DNA of 64,000 nucleotides from Hirsutella rhossiliensis (GCF_020360975.1 NW_025408673.1:1860001-1924000), one strand, 5' to 3'. Shown: positions 27,587 through 42,700, counted from the stretch's first letter. Notes: generated by a model from the letters alone, not told the origin. A program made the numbers and translations.

Positions 27587-30500
27587 TATTAAAAGCTCTT
27601 ATTTAGTATAATACTATATTACTCTAAGTAATATCGTAACTATTAATATACCTATATAGTAAGCTAGATTAACTAACTCTAAAGCTACTATATCGCCTTA
27701 AGATATAATATATAAGATTATTACCTTTTAATATAAGGTATAGTTACTTAAGAATAAAGGAGGTAACGGATAAGTTAAGGACCTTAGAAAAGTAGTTAAA
27801 CTAAAATAGCTAGGACTATTTAATAGTACTTATAGCACGCTTCGAGACTTTCTTACTTAACTTAGGGCCTACTACCGGTTTTACCCTACTAAATTCTTAG
27901 ACCTAGTTAAAAAGGTACTCTACGTAGGAAATTATTTATTTAGAACGGCACTCGCTTAGTTTAGACCTATTATAAGGGATTTTCTCGATAGCTAACTAGC
28001 GCGATAAGATAATAAGATAGATAAAGTCTTTACTAGTTTCTAAGGATTTAAAGAAGCTATTATAAAGGTATTCGGAATAACTAATAAGGAATAAGAAGCT
28101 AAATAGAAACTTTAAGAACTTTAATAAAGGATCTTAGTATTAGATTATACTATAAAGTTCTATTAAGTTACCTTAAAGCTTAATTAAGACAACGAACCTT
28201 TTATATTATAATTCTATAATAGGCTTAAAAAAGAAGTTAAGGATAAGCTTTATAAGGAAAATCGACCTAATAACCTCTTAGACTATATTACTATAGTAAT
28301 ATAAATCGACGATAGATAGTATATATAACGCTAAGAAAAGAAATAAGAAAGAGGAAACTAAAACCCTTTTTATAAGAATAACTTTAACTAATACGCTAAC
28401 TATAAAAAGAAGCGTAAAACTCCTATTACCTATACTTATATAACTAACCTAAGTAAGATAGACCTAAACGTAATATAAAAAAGTAAAGGAAAGTATTTTA
28501 ATTATAGGAAACTTAGATATTACTTTAAAGAATATAGATAACCTTATAAGGAGAAGAAAACCTACTAGGGACTAGCCTTAAAAGGTAAGAAATACTTAAA
28601 CGCTATTAATAGATAAGAACTAAAGTATAAACTCCTTAGTTAAACTATATACTATAATAATAAATATATAGTATACTTAAGTAATAAGAACGGTACTAAA
28701 TAGTTCCTATAGCTACTAAGGAAAACCCTTATAATAATATAGCGAAGGGATCTTAAAATATAAAAATAAGTTAAATTTATAAAACTAGAATACCCTTATC
28801 TTAAAAGAGTCTCTTAAGACTAGATTAAGAAGAATAGTAAACGATTCTAAGAAGATATATAAAATAAAAATCGATAATAATAATAGGTAGTTTATAAATA
28901 ATATAATAAAGAAGATATAAATATAGCCCTTATACTTATAAAACTTAAATAGTAACCTAAAAAGGAATAACGAAGTATCGATAATATAAGCTCTAAAAAA
29001 TAAGAAATACTTAGAGAAATAAAAGATAAGAACGAACTTATATTACTACCCTTACTACTAAAGGAAAATACTACGATTAAAGAATATACTCTATACTTTA
29101 AAGAATTTAAAGAAATACTTAAAATTAGAACCTAATAAATACCTTAAATTCTTATAGAAAACTAATAAGCTATACTAATTCGATATTAACTAATACTACG
29201 CGGAGGAGACTATACTATAGCTATCGTCGTAGTTAATACCTTTATAGCTCTATAATAAGAATAATAACTATAAGGAGAATTTAAAGATAATCTATAAATA
29301 CTACTTACTTATAAGTACTATAAGTATATTTTATAGATATTATATATCTACCTAGATTATATAATATACTTTTAGATAAAGGCACGATATAACGCCTTCT
29401 TAGTTAGGTTTAAAGGATAAGTACTTTTAAAACTTTACTTAAGTATAAAACTAAACTATTAGAAAATCGATTAATACTACCTAAACGACTAAGTTATATT
29501 ATTAGAACCTAATTATAGTACGCTACTTAAATACCGCGATAATTATAGTTTATTAATAAGATATCTTTTAGAGATATATAAAATCTATAAATATACTAAA
29601 ATAGAAGAATAGTATAACGCTACTCGCTCTAAAATATCTAAACCCTAAATCTTTTAAAGACTTATATAATAAGTTAAATATAATAAAGAAGATTATAGTA
29701 AATATATATATATAAACTATAGTATTTATAAATATAAAAAAGTATAAGTATAGTATAAATAATATAATAGTATACTAAACGATTATTAGTAATATATATA
29801 AAGGTTATAAGCTATATTTAACTAAGGAAGAATTAATATAGAAATACTATATAAAAAATAAAAAGACGCTAAATAAAAACTTAACGTTTAGTATAAAAAC
29901 GAATAAAATTATAAAGTATAGTATATAATTAACTATAAAGTAGTATAATATAAACGATATAGCTTTAAGAAATAAGAAATCTTCGATTAGCTATAAGAAA
30001 TTAGTCTCTTAAGCCTTAATACGATACTATATAATAAAAATATAAAGAAACGATATTAATAATAAATTAAAGAAGAATACCTAAATAAAATAAATAAAGA
30101 CTAAGTAAGAAACTAAGGTACGCTATCTATAAAAGGGCTATAGACTAGTACGATATAATAAGATCTAAGGACCCTATATATAGTAACGGTAAACTATAGC
30201 GACTAAATAGTATTAGATATTTAAATCGCGGGATATTATATATATATACTTTTAGACTATAGTATAATAGGTAATTACGTTTTACTTAAAGTCGTTAATT
30301 ATTACTAACTTATATAAAGATATAAGAAAGATCTATATAAACTTATAAATATTAAAGGAGAGGCCTTTAACTATAATAATAGAATTATTAATATAGAGAT
30401 TAATTACCTTAATATTAATATCTAGGGCTATAATAAATAAGTTAACTTTAATATTATAGATATTAAAGAATATAACCTTATATTAAGGCTTTTATAGCTA

Positions 30501-31482
30501 TAAGAGAGCAACCTATTAATTAACTAGAGAACTAGCTAGCTATATTAAAACAAAGATATAAGTTTCTAGGACTAGTAGATTTAAAAGAAAGTAAAATTTT
30601 ACGATAATTTAGCTACTAAATAAGATAAAAGGGATAACCGTTTAAGTATATTATTATAGGCTTTAGTAATATAAATAAAAATAGTAACTAAACTAATAAA
30701 TATAATAAAATCGACTAATAAAACCTATATACTAACTAATATGGCTATATAACCTAGCATCTAATATAAATAGAATAAAGGATATAATATAAAGATCTAA
30801 AAAGTTATTACTACTTTAAGGAAAGACCTTAAATAAATTAATAAAGAGCTTAAGTTAAGAGAAACTAGCTCTTAAAAGAAAGAATAAAGCCTATAAGATA
30901 GAATAAAGAATATCCTTTAAGAATACCGGAAATATAATAAACTCTTTAAAGAAGAACTTAAGATAAGGTTACTTAAATATAGCTAATAGGACTATAAAAT
31001 TTATCTTAAAGATAGAATAACGCCGATGTTTTATAAGATTTATAACTTAAACGAAAAGTAACTATAAACGCTATACGACTATCTTAATAAGAATCTATAA
31101 AAAGGATATATATAAACGTTAATACTTAAAGTAAGCTACCTAGTTATATTTATTTTAAAGAAAAATAGTAAGCTATAACTAGTTATTAACTATAAACGCT
31201 TAAACGATATTATAATAAAGGACCGAATACTATTACTACTTATATTAGAACTATAAGATTAACTATATAGTAAAAAATAGTTTATAGCCCTTAATCTTAA
31301 AGGCGCCTATAAATTAATATATATAAAAAAGGGATATAAATAGATAATAGCCTTTAAAACGAAATTCGAACTATTTAAATATCTAGTAATACTATTTAGA
31401 CTTATAAATATACTAGCTACCTTTTAACGGATAATTAATAATATCCTATATAAATACTTAGATATCTTTATAGTAGTATACC

Positions 31483-32168
31483 TATTATATACTAGTCCCT
31501 TAGTATAGGGCTAGTACGTTAACCTTACCGTCTACTTAGATCTAGTATAGGTTTAACGGGTAATTAAATAGACTAGCTACTATATATAATTAAATATATT
31601 ATATAGACTAGCTACCGTACGTTATTATACGTATTAAATATAGACTAGCTACTAGTCTTATAAGTTAAAGTAAGAGTAGTAATAACTATTTATATTCTTC
31701 TCTACCTACCTAAGATCTAATAGGTTCTCTATCTTCTATATATATTATAGCGAGCATAGGACCTTACTTAGGGCTTTAACTAAGTAATATCTTAACCTTA
31801 TTATTATACGATAGTAGTACGGCGTATTAGCGGTATTTCCTAGTATTTTCCTTAGGTAGGCATAGGTATTTCTCTATAATTTCCCCGCTATATCCTTATA
31901 GTAACTTCTTAGGGAAATATTAATATAATCCCTAAGGAACTATTATTACTTAGGAAATCGTAGTATATTTCCTATATAATATACTTCTAGGGGAAATCTT
32001 TATAAAATATCTATATAATCTACTTAGTTATTATTTCTAGGATTTCTAGGTAATTTCCTAGAGTTTACCTAGTAGCTTCTAAGTTCCTTCTTTTATAGGG
32101 AGCCTTAAGGAGGGAGGCCGATATCGTTATAGGTACCTAGATTATCGACTATAGAGTGTCCCGTAATA
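31483..32168. repeat. Left LTR of the non-autonomous element
   Basis: 686 bp. It starts TATTATATACTAG and ends CCCGTAATA, consistent with TGTTA...TAACA ends after RIP. The same length as the right copy, with scattered C/T and G/A differences. Confidence 0.9.
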
Positions 32169-33825
32169 AACTATTTATTATATACTAGTCCCTCCTTTAG
32201 TTTCGAATCCTAAGGCTATAGTCCGGTTTAGGGACTAGTTAACTAGTTTAGTGCTAGGCCTATATCTACCTAGCGTAGATTATTCTATCTTAACGTAGTT
32301 ATTATATTTCCTTTCTATTAGAATTATCCTTATTCCTAGGGTTTCTAGCCGGTTAGTTTAGCTATAGATAGGGCAGAGTTTACTATAGTCTTATTTATAG
32401 TTTCGCGTAACCCGCCTTATACGCGTCCTTTTACTACGATACTTATCTTCCCCTACGACCCGACCGTTAGCTTAGTTTCTAACTATAGGATAAGTTACTT
32501 ATAGTTATTAATCTAAGTATTAAATAATTCTAGACTAGTAGGTCGGCGGAATAATTCTTATAGTAATATATCTAGTCGTTAATAGACTAGTATAGTAAGG
32601 TGCTCTTCTAAGTATAGTGCTGCTTTTACTTTTCGGCGGAGCTTTAATATCTATTTATAGAAGTTAGCTCCGTTTATAATATCTAAGGTAGTAAATCGTT
32701 CTATTTATAACGATCTTAAAGCTACTTCCGGCTAGATAGCGAAGCGTTTTTATAGTTTAGTATACTAAGCGGTATATCCCTAGTCTAGGGTATAAAGCAT
32801 AGCTTAGTTAGATTCGCTAAGATCGCTAGAATACTATTTAATAGCGGTTCCGCGGAGTAAACTAAGGATAAGTATTACTAGTTCGTTAGCGTATTTCCGT
32901 CCGCGGATAGCTGCCCGTTTTAGGGAATCGATAAATCGATCGACGCTTTTATATATAATCGTTTTCTTAGTTTCTTCGAGGATATTAAACGTTATATCGA
33001 AGGGGCTAGTAGGGTTAAACTTCCCTATATCTTTTAGTCTAATATATACTAGGGGTGCTCGAGGAGGGTTTATAATAGTATTATCCCCGGTATCTCTTAC
33101 TATAGCTTTTACTAGTAGTCTTATAAGAGCTTCTTCTATAATTAGACTTACTAGCTAGTTCGCTAGGGTTATTATCGCGAACGTGCCGTTAAGGGTAGTA
33201 TTATTTAGAGGTTCTTCCTTACTTTATTTATCGTAGTTTAGTAAACTTCTTAGCGAACTTCTAAGGCTTTATCCTTCCGATAAAGGTAGTTAAGGCGGGG
33301 CGGGAGAAGCTATACTATACCGATTTCTATATAGCTCCGTTACTTATAGCTAATATTACCTTATCGCTAGAACGTATTCTAGGTTATTAATTCGTTCTTA
33401 TAGGCTTTAACGATCGGCTAGGTAGGCTAGTAAGTTATATCGTAGAAGTTCCGCTCTTAATTCCTCTAGGCGTCGTTCCTACCGCTAAGGTAGGCGATCT
33501 AGCTATCTTCCGTTTCTATAGGCACTTAATAGGAAATATCCTAGAAATAGGTATCTTTCTAACCGCTAATAAAAGCTTTATAATACTTAAGCTTTAATAC
33601 GTTAAAGTTCTACCTCTATCTAGAGTTCCCTAAGTATTTCTTTTATAAAAAGAGATTAAGAAGCCGGTATTCGTTAGTATACGATTAGGAGCTTTCTTCC
33701 TAAGAAGATATTAGGGTTTATAGGTTAAGGTTAACTCGACCCTTTCCCTATTTTTTATCTTATATTCTACTAGATATAGACTTTAGGAGAATAGATAGTT
33801 AGGGGAATTAGGAATTACTACTATT

Positions 33826-34511
33826 TATTATATACTAGTCCCTTAGTACGGGGCTAGTACGTTAACCTTACCGTCTACCTAGATCTAATATAGGTCTACT
33901 AAGTAATTAAACGGACTAGCTACTATACGTAATTAAACGTATTATATAGACTAGCTACTATACGTTATTACGCGTATTAAATATAGACTAGCTACTAGTC
34001 TTATAAGTTAAAGTAAGAGTAATAATAACTATTTATATTCTTTTCTACCCGCCTAAGATCTAGCGGGTTCTCTATCTTCTATATATACTATAGCGAGCAT
34101 AGGACCTTACTTAGGGCTTTAACTAAGTAATATCTTAACCTTATTATTATACGACGGTAGTATAGCGTATTAGCGGTATTTCCTAGTATTTTCCTTAGGT
34201 AGGTATAGGTATTTCTTTATAATTTCCCCGCTATATCCTTATAGTAACTTCTTAGGGAAATATCGGTATAATCCTTAAGGAACTATTATTACTTAGGAAA
34301 TCGTAGTATATTTCCTATATAATATATCCCTAAGGGAAATCTCTATAAAATATCTATATAATCTGCTCGGTTATTATTTCTAGGATTTCTAGGTAATTTC
34401 CTAGAGTTTACCTAGTAGCTTTTAGGTTCCTTCTTCCGCGGGGAGCCTTAGGGAGGGAGGCCGATATCGTTATAGGTACCTAGATTCTTAACCGTAGGGT
34501 ATCCTATAATA
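33826..34511. repeat. Right LTR of the non-autonomous element
   Basis: 686 bp, aligned base for base with 31483-32168 and followed by the TSD ATACC, after which the RT frame of element B resumes. Confidence 0.9.
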
Positions 34512-37500
34512 ATACCTAGATAATATCTAATTCTTCTTAGATACCTTAGTAAAATATAAGGAATATATTTATAAGGTACTCCGCGTACTTTAAAATATAA
34601 AGTTATTAGTTAAACTAAAGAAAAGTAAGTTCTATATATAGGAAGTAGACTTTCTTAGATATACGATCTTATTAAGAGAGATACGAATATAATAAGATAA
34701 AATTAACTTAGTTAAAGAATAGCTAATACTAAAGAACGTTAAGGATATATAAAGTTTCCTAGGATTTATAAATTACTATTAATAATTTATTAAAGATTTC
34801 GGAAAGATTATAGTATTATTATCTAACTTAATAAAGAAGGAAAAAGAATTTATATAGGATAATAAAGCTAACGAAGCTTTTAAATATATTAAGACTACGA
34901 TTATATAAGAACTAGTCTTAACTACTTTTAATTTAAAATAATAAATTAAACTTAAAACTAATATATTAGACTTTGCTTTAAGAGTATAAATTAAATAGAA
35001 AAATAATAAAGGAAGACTACGACTAATTATATTTTACTCGAAAAAGCTATATAGCGTAGAACTTAATTACCTTATTTATAATAAAGAATTCCTTATAATT
35101 ATTTAAGCTTTTAAGGAATTTTAATACTACCTACTTAAAAGTAAATATAAAGTTAAGGTCTATATAGATTATAAGAATATCTTATATTTTATAATAATAT
35201 AATAGTTAAATAGATAATAGATTTAATAGGCCGAATACTTATTAGAATTTAACTATAAAATAATCTATAGAAAAGGAATAGAAAACGGTCGAGCTAATAC
35301 CCTTAGTTAACGAAGTAACTATAATATAAGGGCACTTATAGTAAAAGGATAGCTCCTAGAAATTAACGAAAACGGGAACTACTAGTAATAATAGCTAAAT
35401 ATAATATTTAAAGTATAACCTAACGACTCAATTTACTAAAAGATCCTAAAATAGATAAAAGAATATAAAGTATTAAACGGATATAATATAAGATATTTAG
35501 AAGTTCTAATATATAAAAATAAAATCTAGATACTACTAGAATTATAAGATAAAGTTATATAAGATATATATAAATATCTAATATATAGATATTAAGGAAT
35601 CTAAAGAATAATAAAACGGATTAAACGATAATATAACTTCTTATAGCTTAAAGAAGTAGTATAATAAGTTATTAAAGAATATAAACTTTATATATAAAGT
35701 AAAGCTAAACGATATAAACTATATAGAGAATTATAACCGCTATTAATACTAGAAAAACTATAGGATTTAATAGCTTTTAACTATATTATAAAGCTATTAC
35801 TATTAAAAGAACCTATAACTACCGTTAAGTACGATAGTATATTCGTTATTACTAATAGACTAACGAAGTATAGATACTTCTTACTATATAAAGAAATAAG
35901 TAATATAAAAGAGCTAGTATATATATTCTTATAAATAATTATTAGTAATTATAGACTACTAAATAAGATTATCTTTAATAAAGGAAGTATATTTATAGCT
36001 AAGTTTTAATAAGCTCTTATAGTATAATTAGAGACGAAATATAAGCTTAATATAGCTTATTACCTATAAATAGATAGATAAATAAAACGACTTAACTAAA
36101 CGCTTAAATAATATTTACGATACTATATTAGCTATAAATAAAACAATTAAGTTAAATAGCTACTAATAGTATAACTAGCTTATAATAGCTTAGTTATAGA
36201 AATAACTAAGCTCTTACTAGTATAAGCTAATTATAGATATAACCTAGAAGTATTTAAGGTTACTTAATAAGGACTATAAGTAAAACGAGCGATACTATAA
36301 GTAGATTAGCTATAAAAATTATATAAAGAAGTATAATAAGAACTTTAATTTATTAAAGAATAAATATCTACTTACTATAATTAGAAAAGATTATAGGGAC
36401 TAATCTTTTAAGAGGGAGATATAGTCTACCTTATATAACGAAATATTAAAATAAAACAACTAAGTAATAAATTAGATTTTAAGAAACTTAGAACGTTTAA
36501 GGTTAAGAAAATTATTTTAAAAGTTAACTATAAACTTTCGCTACTAACGATAATATAAATATACCTAATATTTTATATCTTATTATTAGAACTAGTATTA
36601 TAAAACGCTAAACTATAGGAAATAATTAAAGTTAATAATAATTAAGAATATAAAGCTAAATAAATACTAAATATAAGAAAATAAGGTTAGTAATAAGAAT
36701 ACCTTATTAAGTAAAAGGGATATAGACTAAAAGAAAATACCTAGGAACTACTTAAGCACTTAACCTATTATAGTTCTTTACTTTAATAGTTCTACTAGTA
36801 AAATCTACCCTAGGTATCTTAAAATCGCTTAACGAACTAATAGTATTCTAATTAATTATATTAAATCTACTTATAAACTAAATATCGACTACCGCTTTAG
36901 ATTCTTAGCGCTTAGCCTCGTTAAGGCTATCTAAGGAACGAAGGCCTTAATAGACTATCTCGGTACCCTTTATCTTTAGCTAGCGCTTTTAATAGCGAAG
37001 CCGCGCTAAACGAGCTAAGGCTTTATTTAGGTCGGCTTAAGCTTTTAATATTCGCTCCTTAGTAATTTCTTCTTCTTTATCTAATCGATTAGACTCTAGA
37101 TTTATTTAGGATACTAGGATATACGTTAGCTATAAATAATAAGTAGGATAATAAAGTTACTTATAGGAGCTAATCGCTACGCCTAACGTATCGTAGGAAC
37201 GACCCCGCTATATATATTTAGTATACTTAGAAGATTTCTTTAGTATTTTATAGCGGAAGCCGCGCGATAAATAAAAAGAATATAGTATAACGTCGAAACT
37301 AAGACGATTAATAGACTTAGCTAAATAAATACGCTTAAAGGTCTTATAAGAACGATCCTTCGATACGCGACTAGATATACTATTAGTAGTATATCCTAAG
37401 GGATAGAAAGAATAAATAGGGAATATATATACGCGCGATAAGGGTATATTTATATATAGCGGCTAAGGTAGTAGTAGGTCTTATAGATAAGACTAAAAGG

Positions 37501-37513
37501 AAGGGAGATATTA

Positions 37514-37983
37514 TATTATAACTACGGTTAGCGGGCTATAAGAGAGCCGGCTATATATATATAATAAGGCGGCTCGAAATAATAGTTAGGATAAGAAGTT
37601 ACTTAGGCTTAGCTTACCTAGAGCGTATATAAGCTAAGTAAGCTTTATATAGATAGATTACTACTTAGGAGTATAGCTTACTAGTAAGCTATAGTAAGCT
37701 ATAAAGGGGATTATAGCTAGGACCGTAATCTAAGGATAGTCTCTATAAGTATATATAGCTACCTACTTTTACTCCTTTAAATAGATAGCTCGATAGCTTT
37801 TAATATAGATCTTTATTACGATTCTATCTCTAATTCTAATTACCTAGTTATAGTCTATAATCTATAACCTCTAACTTATTACTAACGTAATATACTTATT
37901 ATTACTTAGACTACGCCCTATTATATCTACTAATATAAACCCTACGATAGGTTTATCCCTTAGGAATAATACTAGTTATTATA
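37514..37983 (+). repeat. 3' LTR of Gypsy element B
   Basis: 470 bp. The 3' half is shared with the LTRs of elements A and C, while the 5' half (about 37514-37710) is specific to B. It is followed by the TSD GTTAT. Confidence 0.9.
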
Positions 37984-37988
37984 GTTAT

Positions 37989-39260
37989 TAAGACCTCGAT
38001 CGTTTAATTATATATATTCTTTAATTATAGTTAATTTAAATTTTTATTTTTCCCTTTTAAAGTAAAAGCTATTAGTTACGTAACTTTAATAGAGATAAAG
38101 AGGCATAAAGTAAAGAAATCTCTAAGACTTATATTTATAACCTAAGGCCCTTAGAGCTATATATAAGACTAATAATTAGATAATTATATAGTTAATTACT
38201 TTACTAATCCTTAGCTACGTACTATATATACTTTAGGTATATACCCTTATCCCTATTAAAATAGCTTATATATTAGGATCGTAAAAGAGGTCGAAGCTAG
38301 GGCTAGCTTCTATCTAAGCTTCCTTCCTCTTATAAGCTATAAGCCTAGGCCTCCTAGTAAGCTTAGGAAAGTTAGTAAAAGGGATAAGGGTTATAATATT
38401 ATAGGCTAGATACTATATAGGGATATAGCTATTATTAATCTTATAAAGGTAAGGCTCTTATAATAAGATAAGGTCCGCTTTTATTTTTAGGGCCTACTCT
38501 AAGATCGATAGGTTAGCTATTTCCTACCTATTAGTATTATACTATATAATACTAATAAGGTCGTAGTTAGGCCTAGAGGGCCTAAGGGGCTTTAAGGGCC
38601 TTATAAGCGTAAGGGGGCTAAGGCTATTAAGTATTAGTTATTCCCTTATAAACTCTATATTATACCTTATTAGTCGTAAGGTGCTCTCCCTTATAGTTAT
38701 AGTATTAGACCTTAAAGTAAGAGTAGCCTTAGCTAGCCTTATAGCTAAGGTAGTTATAGTCCCTAGTTAGGTACTTTTCTAGGTAAAATATATACCTAAT
38801 AAGCTATTAATAGGTCTAGGAGTTATAGCTAAAGGAAAGGCACTTATAGTACTATATATATATAGTATATTCCTTATAGGCCTTAACTTAAATCTATAGA
38901 CCTATTATATAAAGGCCCCTTTTCTAGTATTTAGCCCTTATAGCCTTTAAAGGGACTACGAAGATAATAGATCTTACCTTTTATATTAGGCCTAGGGTAC
39001 CTAGCTACCTAGGCTGCCCTAGGATATTAATCCCGCTAAAGGTTTTAGCTTCTATAGTAAAGATATTAAGGATAGGGGCCTCTAAGAGGTTAGGGACGCT
39101 CCGGGCTACTAGCTTAGTCTAGCTAGTAGGAAGGTTAGCCGATTTAATATATAACTCCTTAAGGTATAAGGACTACTTCTCCCGCTACTTAAGAAGCTTC
39201 TTTACTATATATAGGGCCTTTATTATTATAACTATATTACTTTTATTCGAAGTTAATAGA
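37989..39260 (-). mobile_element. Tad1-like LINE, end of ORF1 and endonuclease part of ORF2, RIP-mutated
   Basis: The minus strand from 39260 continues the ORF1 frame of the LINE piece at 47123-48020 once element C and one ATAGA copy are removed. Further on, near 38100-38600, it shows an endonuclease-like start of ORF2: ISIIQYNTNR, then ADLILLQEPYL and PRLIAYKR, which is the pattern of LINE apurinic-type endonucleases (Tad1 clade in fungi). The match weakens below about 38060. Reverse transcriptase was not found, so the 3' part is missing or unrecognisable beyond element B. The family assignment rests on motif recognition only. Confidence 0.7.
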
Positions 39261-39715
39261 TATAATAACCGGTGTTATTCCTAAGGGATAAACCTATTAA
39301 GGGGTTTATATTAGTAGATATAATAGGGCGTAGTCTAAGTAATAATAAGTATATTACGTTAGTAATAAGTTAGAGGTTATAGACTATAGACTATAACTAG
39401 GTAATTAGAATTAGAGATAGAATCGTAATAAAGATCTATAATATATTAAAAGCTATCGAGCTATCTATCTAAAGGAGTAAAAGTAAGTAGCTATATATAC
39501 CTATAGAGACTATCCTTAGATTATAGGCCTAGCTATAATCCCTAACGTTAGATCGTATAAAGCGTAGTAATCTTATTAATCCTAGATTACTTAGATCTCT
39601 ACGATCCCCTCGATCTTATATCTATTAGATAGTTATACCGACTATTTATCTATTAGACTATATTACGTGCTTAACGCGGTCGACCGTTAGCGGCTTAGTA
39701 GCTATAGTCGTAATA
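39261..39715 (-). repeat. 3' LTR of Gypsy element C
   Basis: 455 bp, equal in length to and aligned with 46668-47122. It starts TATAATAACCGG on the plus strand and ends GTCGTAATA. The outer U3 half (about 39540-39715) differs from the LTRs of A and B. Confidence 0.92.
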
Positions 39716-42700
39716 TAATATCTCTCCTCCTTTTAGTCTTATTTATAAGACCTACTATAGCTACCTTAGCCGCTATATATAAATATACCCTTATCGCGTT
39801 ATATATAAGTATATCGTTCCTTATTTCTTTATCCTTTTAGGATATACTACTAATAGTATATCTAGTCGTATATTAAAAAATCGTTCCTAAAAAGCCTCTA
39901 AGCGCGCTGCTCTTACCGAATATATTAACTTAAGTAGAGATCCTACCGATATACCGTATACTTAATACTTTAAGGCAAAGAAAACGAATTATTAAATAGC
40001 TAAAAATTCTTCGCGCTATAATAATTATATTATTAGTAGTCGTCCCTATTATAATAATATTTTAGTAGCCTCTTCTTATAGGTGTCTTTTAATTCTTTCT
40101 ATATATAGTAGCTAATATATTTCTTTTAGTAACTAAATTATTAGCGGAGTAGCGTAGGCTATATTCTAAAGAGGAGGAAGCTAGGGAAGCCTTATTAAAG
40201 CTTTAGGTATAGCTTACGAACCTTTAGTCGTAAATATCTATCGCCGTTAATCGTTTAGCTTATATCTAGAAGATTCGGAATCGTATAAAGGAAAAGAGTT
40301 CTAAGTTATTTTATCGTAGTATCTAAGAAGTAGATACTAAGGATAGCGTTTTACCTACGCTCGATATATATAAGTATTAGGTAGTAAATAACTTATAATC
40401 GTTAGGCGTTCCTAACAAGGCGAATTAGTCCTTATTTAGTATTAGTAAGGAGTTTGTAGATCTTAGTCCTTTAATCCCTCTTAAACCTTTTAGTAAAATT
40501 ATCGAAGTAAAGAGCTATAGTAGGTTAAGTGCTAAAGTAGTTCCTAGGTATTTTCCTTTAGTCTATATTCCTTCTACTTAATAAGGTACTCTTATTACTA
40601 ACCTTATTTTCTTATATTTAGTATTTATTCTACTTTATATTCTTAATCGTCGTCGACTTTAATTTTTTCCTATAGTTTAGCGTTTCGTAGCGCTAGTTTT
40701 AATAATAAGATATAAAATATTAGGTATATCTATATTATTATTAGTACCGAAAGTTTATAGTTAACTTTTAAAATAGTTTTCTTAACCTTAAACGGTCTAA
40801 GTTTCTTAAAATTTAATTTATTACTTAGTCGTTTTATTTTAATATTTTATTATACGAGGTAGACTATATCTCCCTCTCGAAAGATTAGTCCCTATAATGA
40901 TTTCCGATTATAGTAAGTAAATATTCGTTCTCTAATAAATTAAAGTTCTTATTATATTTCTTTATATAATTTTTATAGCTAATCTACTTATAGTATCGCT
41001 CGTTCCGCTTATAGTCCTTATTAAGTAACCTTAAATACTTCTAGGTTATATCTATAATTAACGTATACTAGTAAGAGCTTAGTTATTTCTATAACTAAGC
41101 TATTATAAGCTAGTTACGCTATTAGTAGCTATTTAACTTAATCGTTTTATTAATAGCTAATATAATATCGTAAATATTATTTAGGCGTTTAGTTAAGTCG
41201 TTTTATTTATCTATCTATTTATAGGTAATAAGCTATACTAGGCTTATATTTCGTCCCTAATTATACTATAAGAGCTTACTAAAACTTAGCTATAAACGTG
41301 CTTTCTTTATTAAAGATAATCTTATTTAGTAGTCTATAATTACTAATAATTATTTATAGGAATATATATACTAGCTCTTTTATATTACTTACTTCTTTAT
41401 ACGGTAAAAAGTATTTATACTTTATTATTTAATTAGTAATAACGAATATACTATTATATTTAACGTTAGTTATAAGTTCTTTTAATAGTAATAGCTTTAT
41501 AATATAGTTAAAAGCTATTAAATCCTATAGTTTCTTTAGTACTAGTAGCGGTTATAATTCTCTATATAGTTTATATCGTTTAGCTTTACTTTATATATAA
41601 AGTTCATATTCTTTAATAACTTATTATTCTACTTCTTTAAGTTATAAGAAGTTATATTATCGTTTAATCTATTCTATTATTCTTTAGATTCCTTAGTATC
41701 TATATATTAGATATTTATATATATCTTATATAACTTTATCTTATAATTCTAGTAGTATCTAGATTTTATTTTTATATATTAGAACTTCTAAATATCCTAT
41801 ATTATATCTATTTAGTACTTTATATTCTTTTATCTATTTTAGGATCTTCTAGTAAGTTAAGTCGTTAAGTTATACTTTAAATATTATATTTAGCTATTAT
41901 TGCTAGTAGTTCCCGTTTTCGTTAATTTCTAAGAGCTATCCTTTCGCTATAGGTGCCCCTATATCGTAGTCGCTTCGTCGACTAAGGGTATTAGCTCGAC
42001 CGTTTTCTATTCCTTTTTTATAGATTATTTTATAGTCGAATTCTAATAAGTATTCGGCTTATTAGATCTATTATCCGTTTAACTATTATATTATTATAAA
42101 GTATAAGATATTCTTATAATCTATATAGACCTTAACTTTATATTTACTTCTAAGAAGGTAGTATCGAAATTCCTTAAAAGCTTAAATAATTATAAGGAAT
42201 TCTTTATTATAGATAGGGTAATTAAGTTCTACACTATATAGCTTTTTTAAGTAGAATATAATTAGTTATAGTCTTTCTTTATTATCCTTCTATCTAATTA
42301 AAACCCTTAGAGTAAAGTCTAATATATTAGTTTTAAGTTCGATTTATTATTTTAGATTAAAGGTAGTTAAGACTAGTTCTTATATAATTATAGTCTTAAT
42401 ATATTTAAAAGCTTCGTTAGCTTTATTATCCTATATAAATTCTTTTTCCTTCTTCGTTAAGTTATATAGTAGTATTATAATCTTTTTAAAATCTCTAATA
42501 AATCGTTAATAGTAATTTATAAATCCTAGGAAACTTTATATATCCTTAACGTTCTTTAGCGTTAGCTATTCTTTAACTAAGTTAATCTTATTTTATTATA
42601 TTTATATCTCTCTTAGTAAGATTATATATTTAAGGAAGTCTACTTTTTATATATAGAACTTAATTTTCTTTAGTTTAACTAGTAACTTTATATTTTAAAG

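Larger units (their letters stand above)
31483..34511. mobile_element. Non-autonomous LTR retroelement nested in element B
   Basis: 3,029 bp with two 686-bp LTRs, a 1,657-bp internal region and an exact TSD, ATACC (31478-31482 and 34512-34516). The internal region (32169-33825) shows no RT, integrase or zinc-knuckle remains in the frames I examined, so it was probably mobilised by another element. It is RIP-mutated, hence was multicopy. Its LTR start (TATTATATACTAGTCC) is repeated just inside the left LTR at about 32174. Orientation could not be set. Removing it restores the RT box of element B. Confidence 0.9.
27117..37983 (+). mobile_element. Gypsy element B, chromodomain type, full-length, RIP-mutated
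   Basis: Two 470-bp LTRs and an exact TSD, GTTAT (27112-27116 and 37984-37988). Without the nested insertion it is about 7.8 kb. Plus-strand remains in order: gag with a zinc knuckle near 28498-28540 (Cys and His changed to Tyr); RT from about 30970 (ITPMFYKIYNL) to the YLDD box, split by the nested element at 31483-34511 and reading Y-L-D-N when rejoined; RNase H about 34850-35290; integrase with an AYY-x4-DRQIKRLNQTL motif near 36055-36100; and a chromodomain near 36645-36800 (EYLIK-x-KGYRLKENTWE). A polypurine tract (AAAAGGAAGGGAGA) precedes the 3' LTR. The chromodomain suggests targeting to heterochromatin when it was active. Confidence 0.92.
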
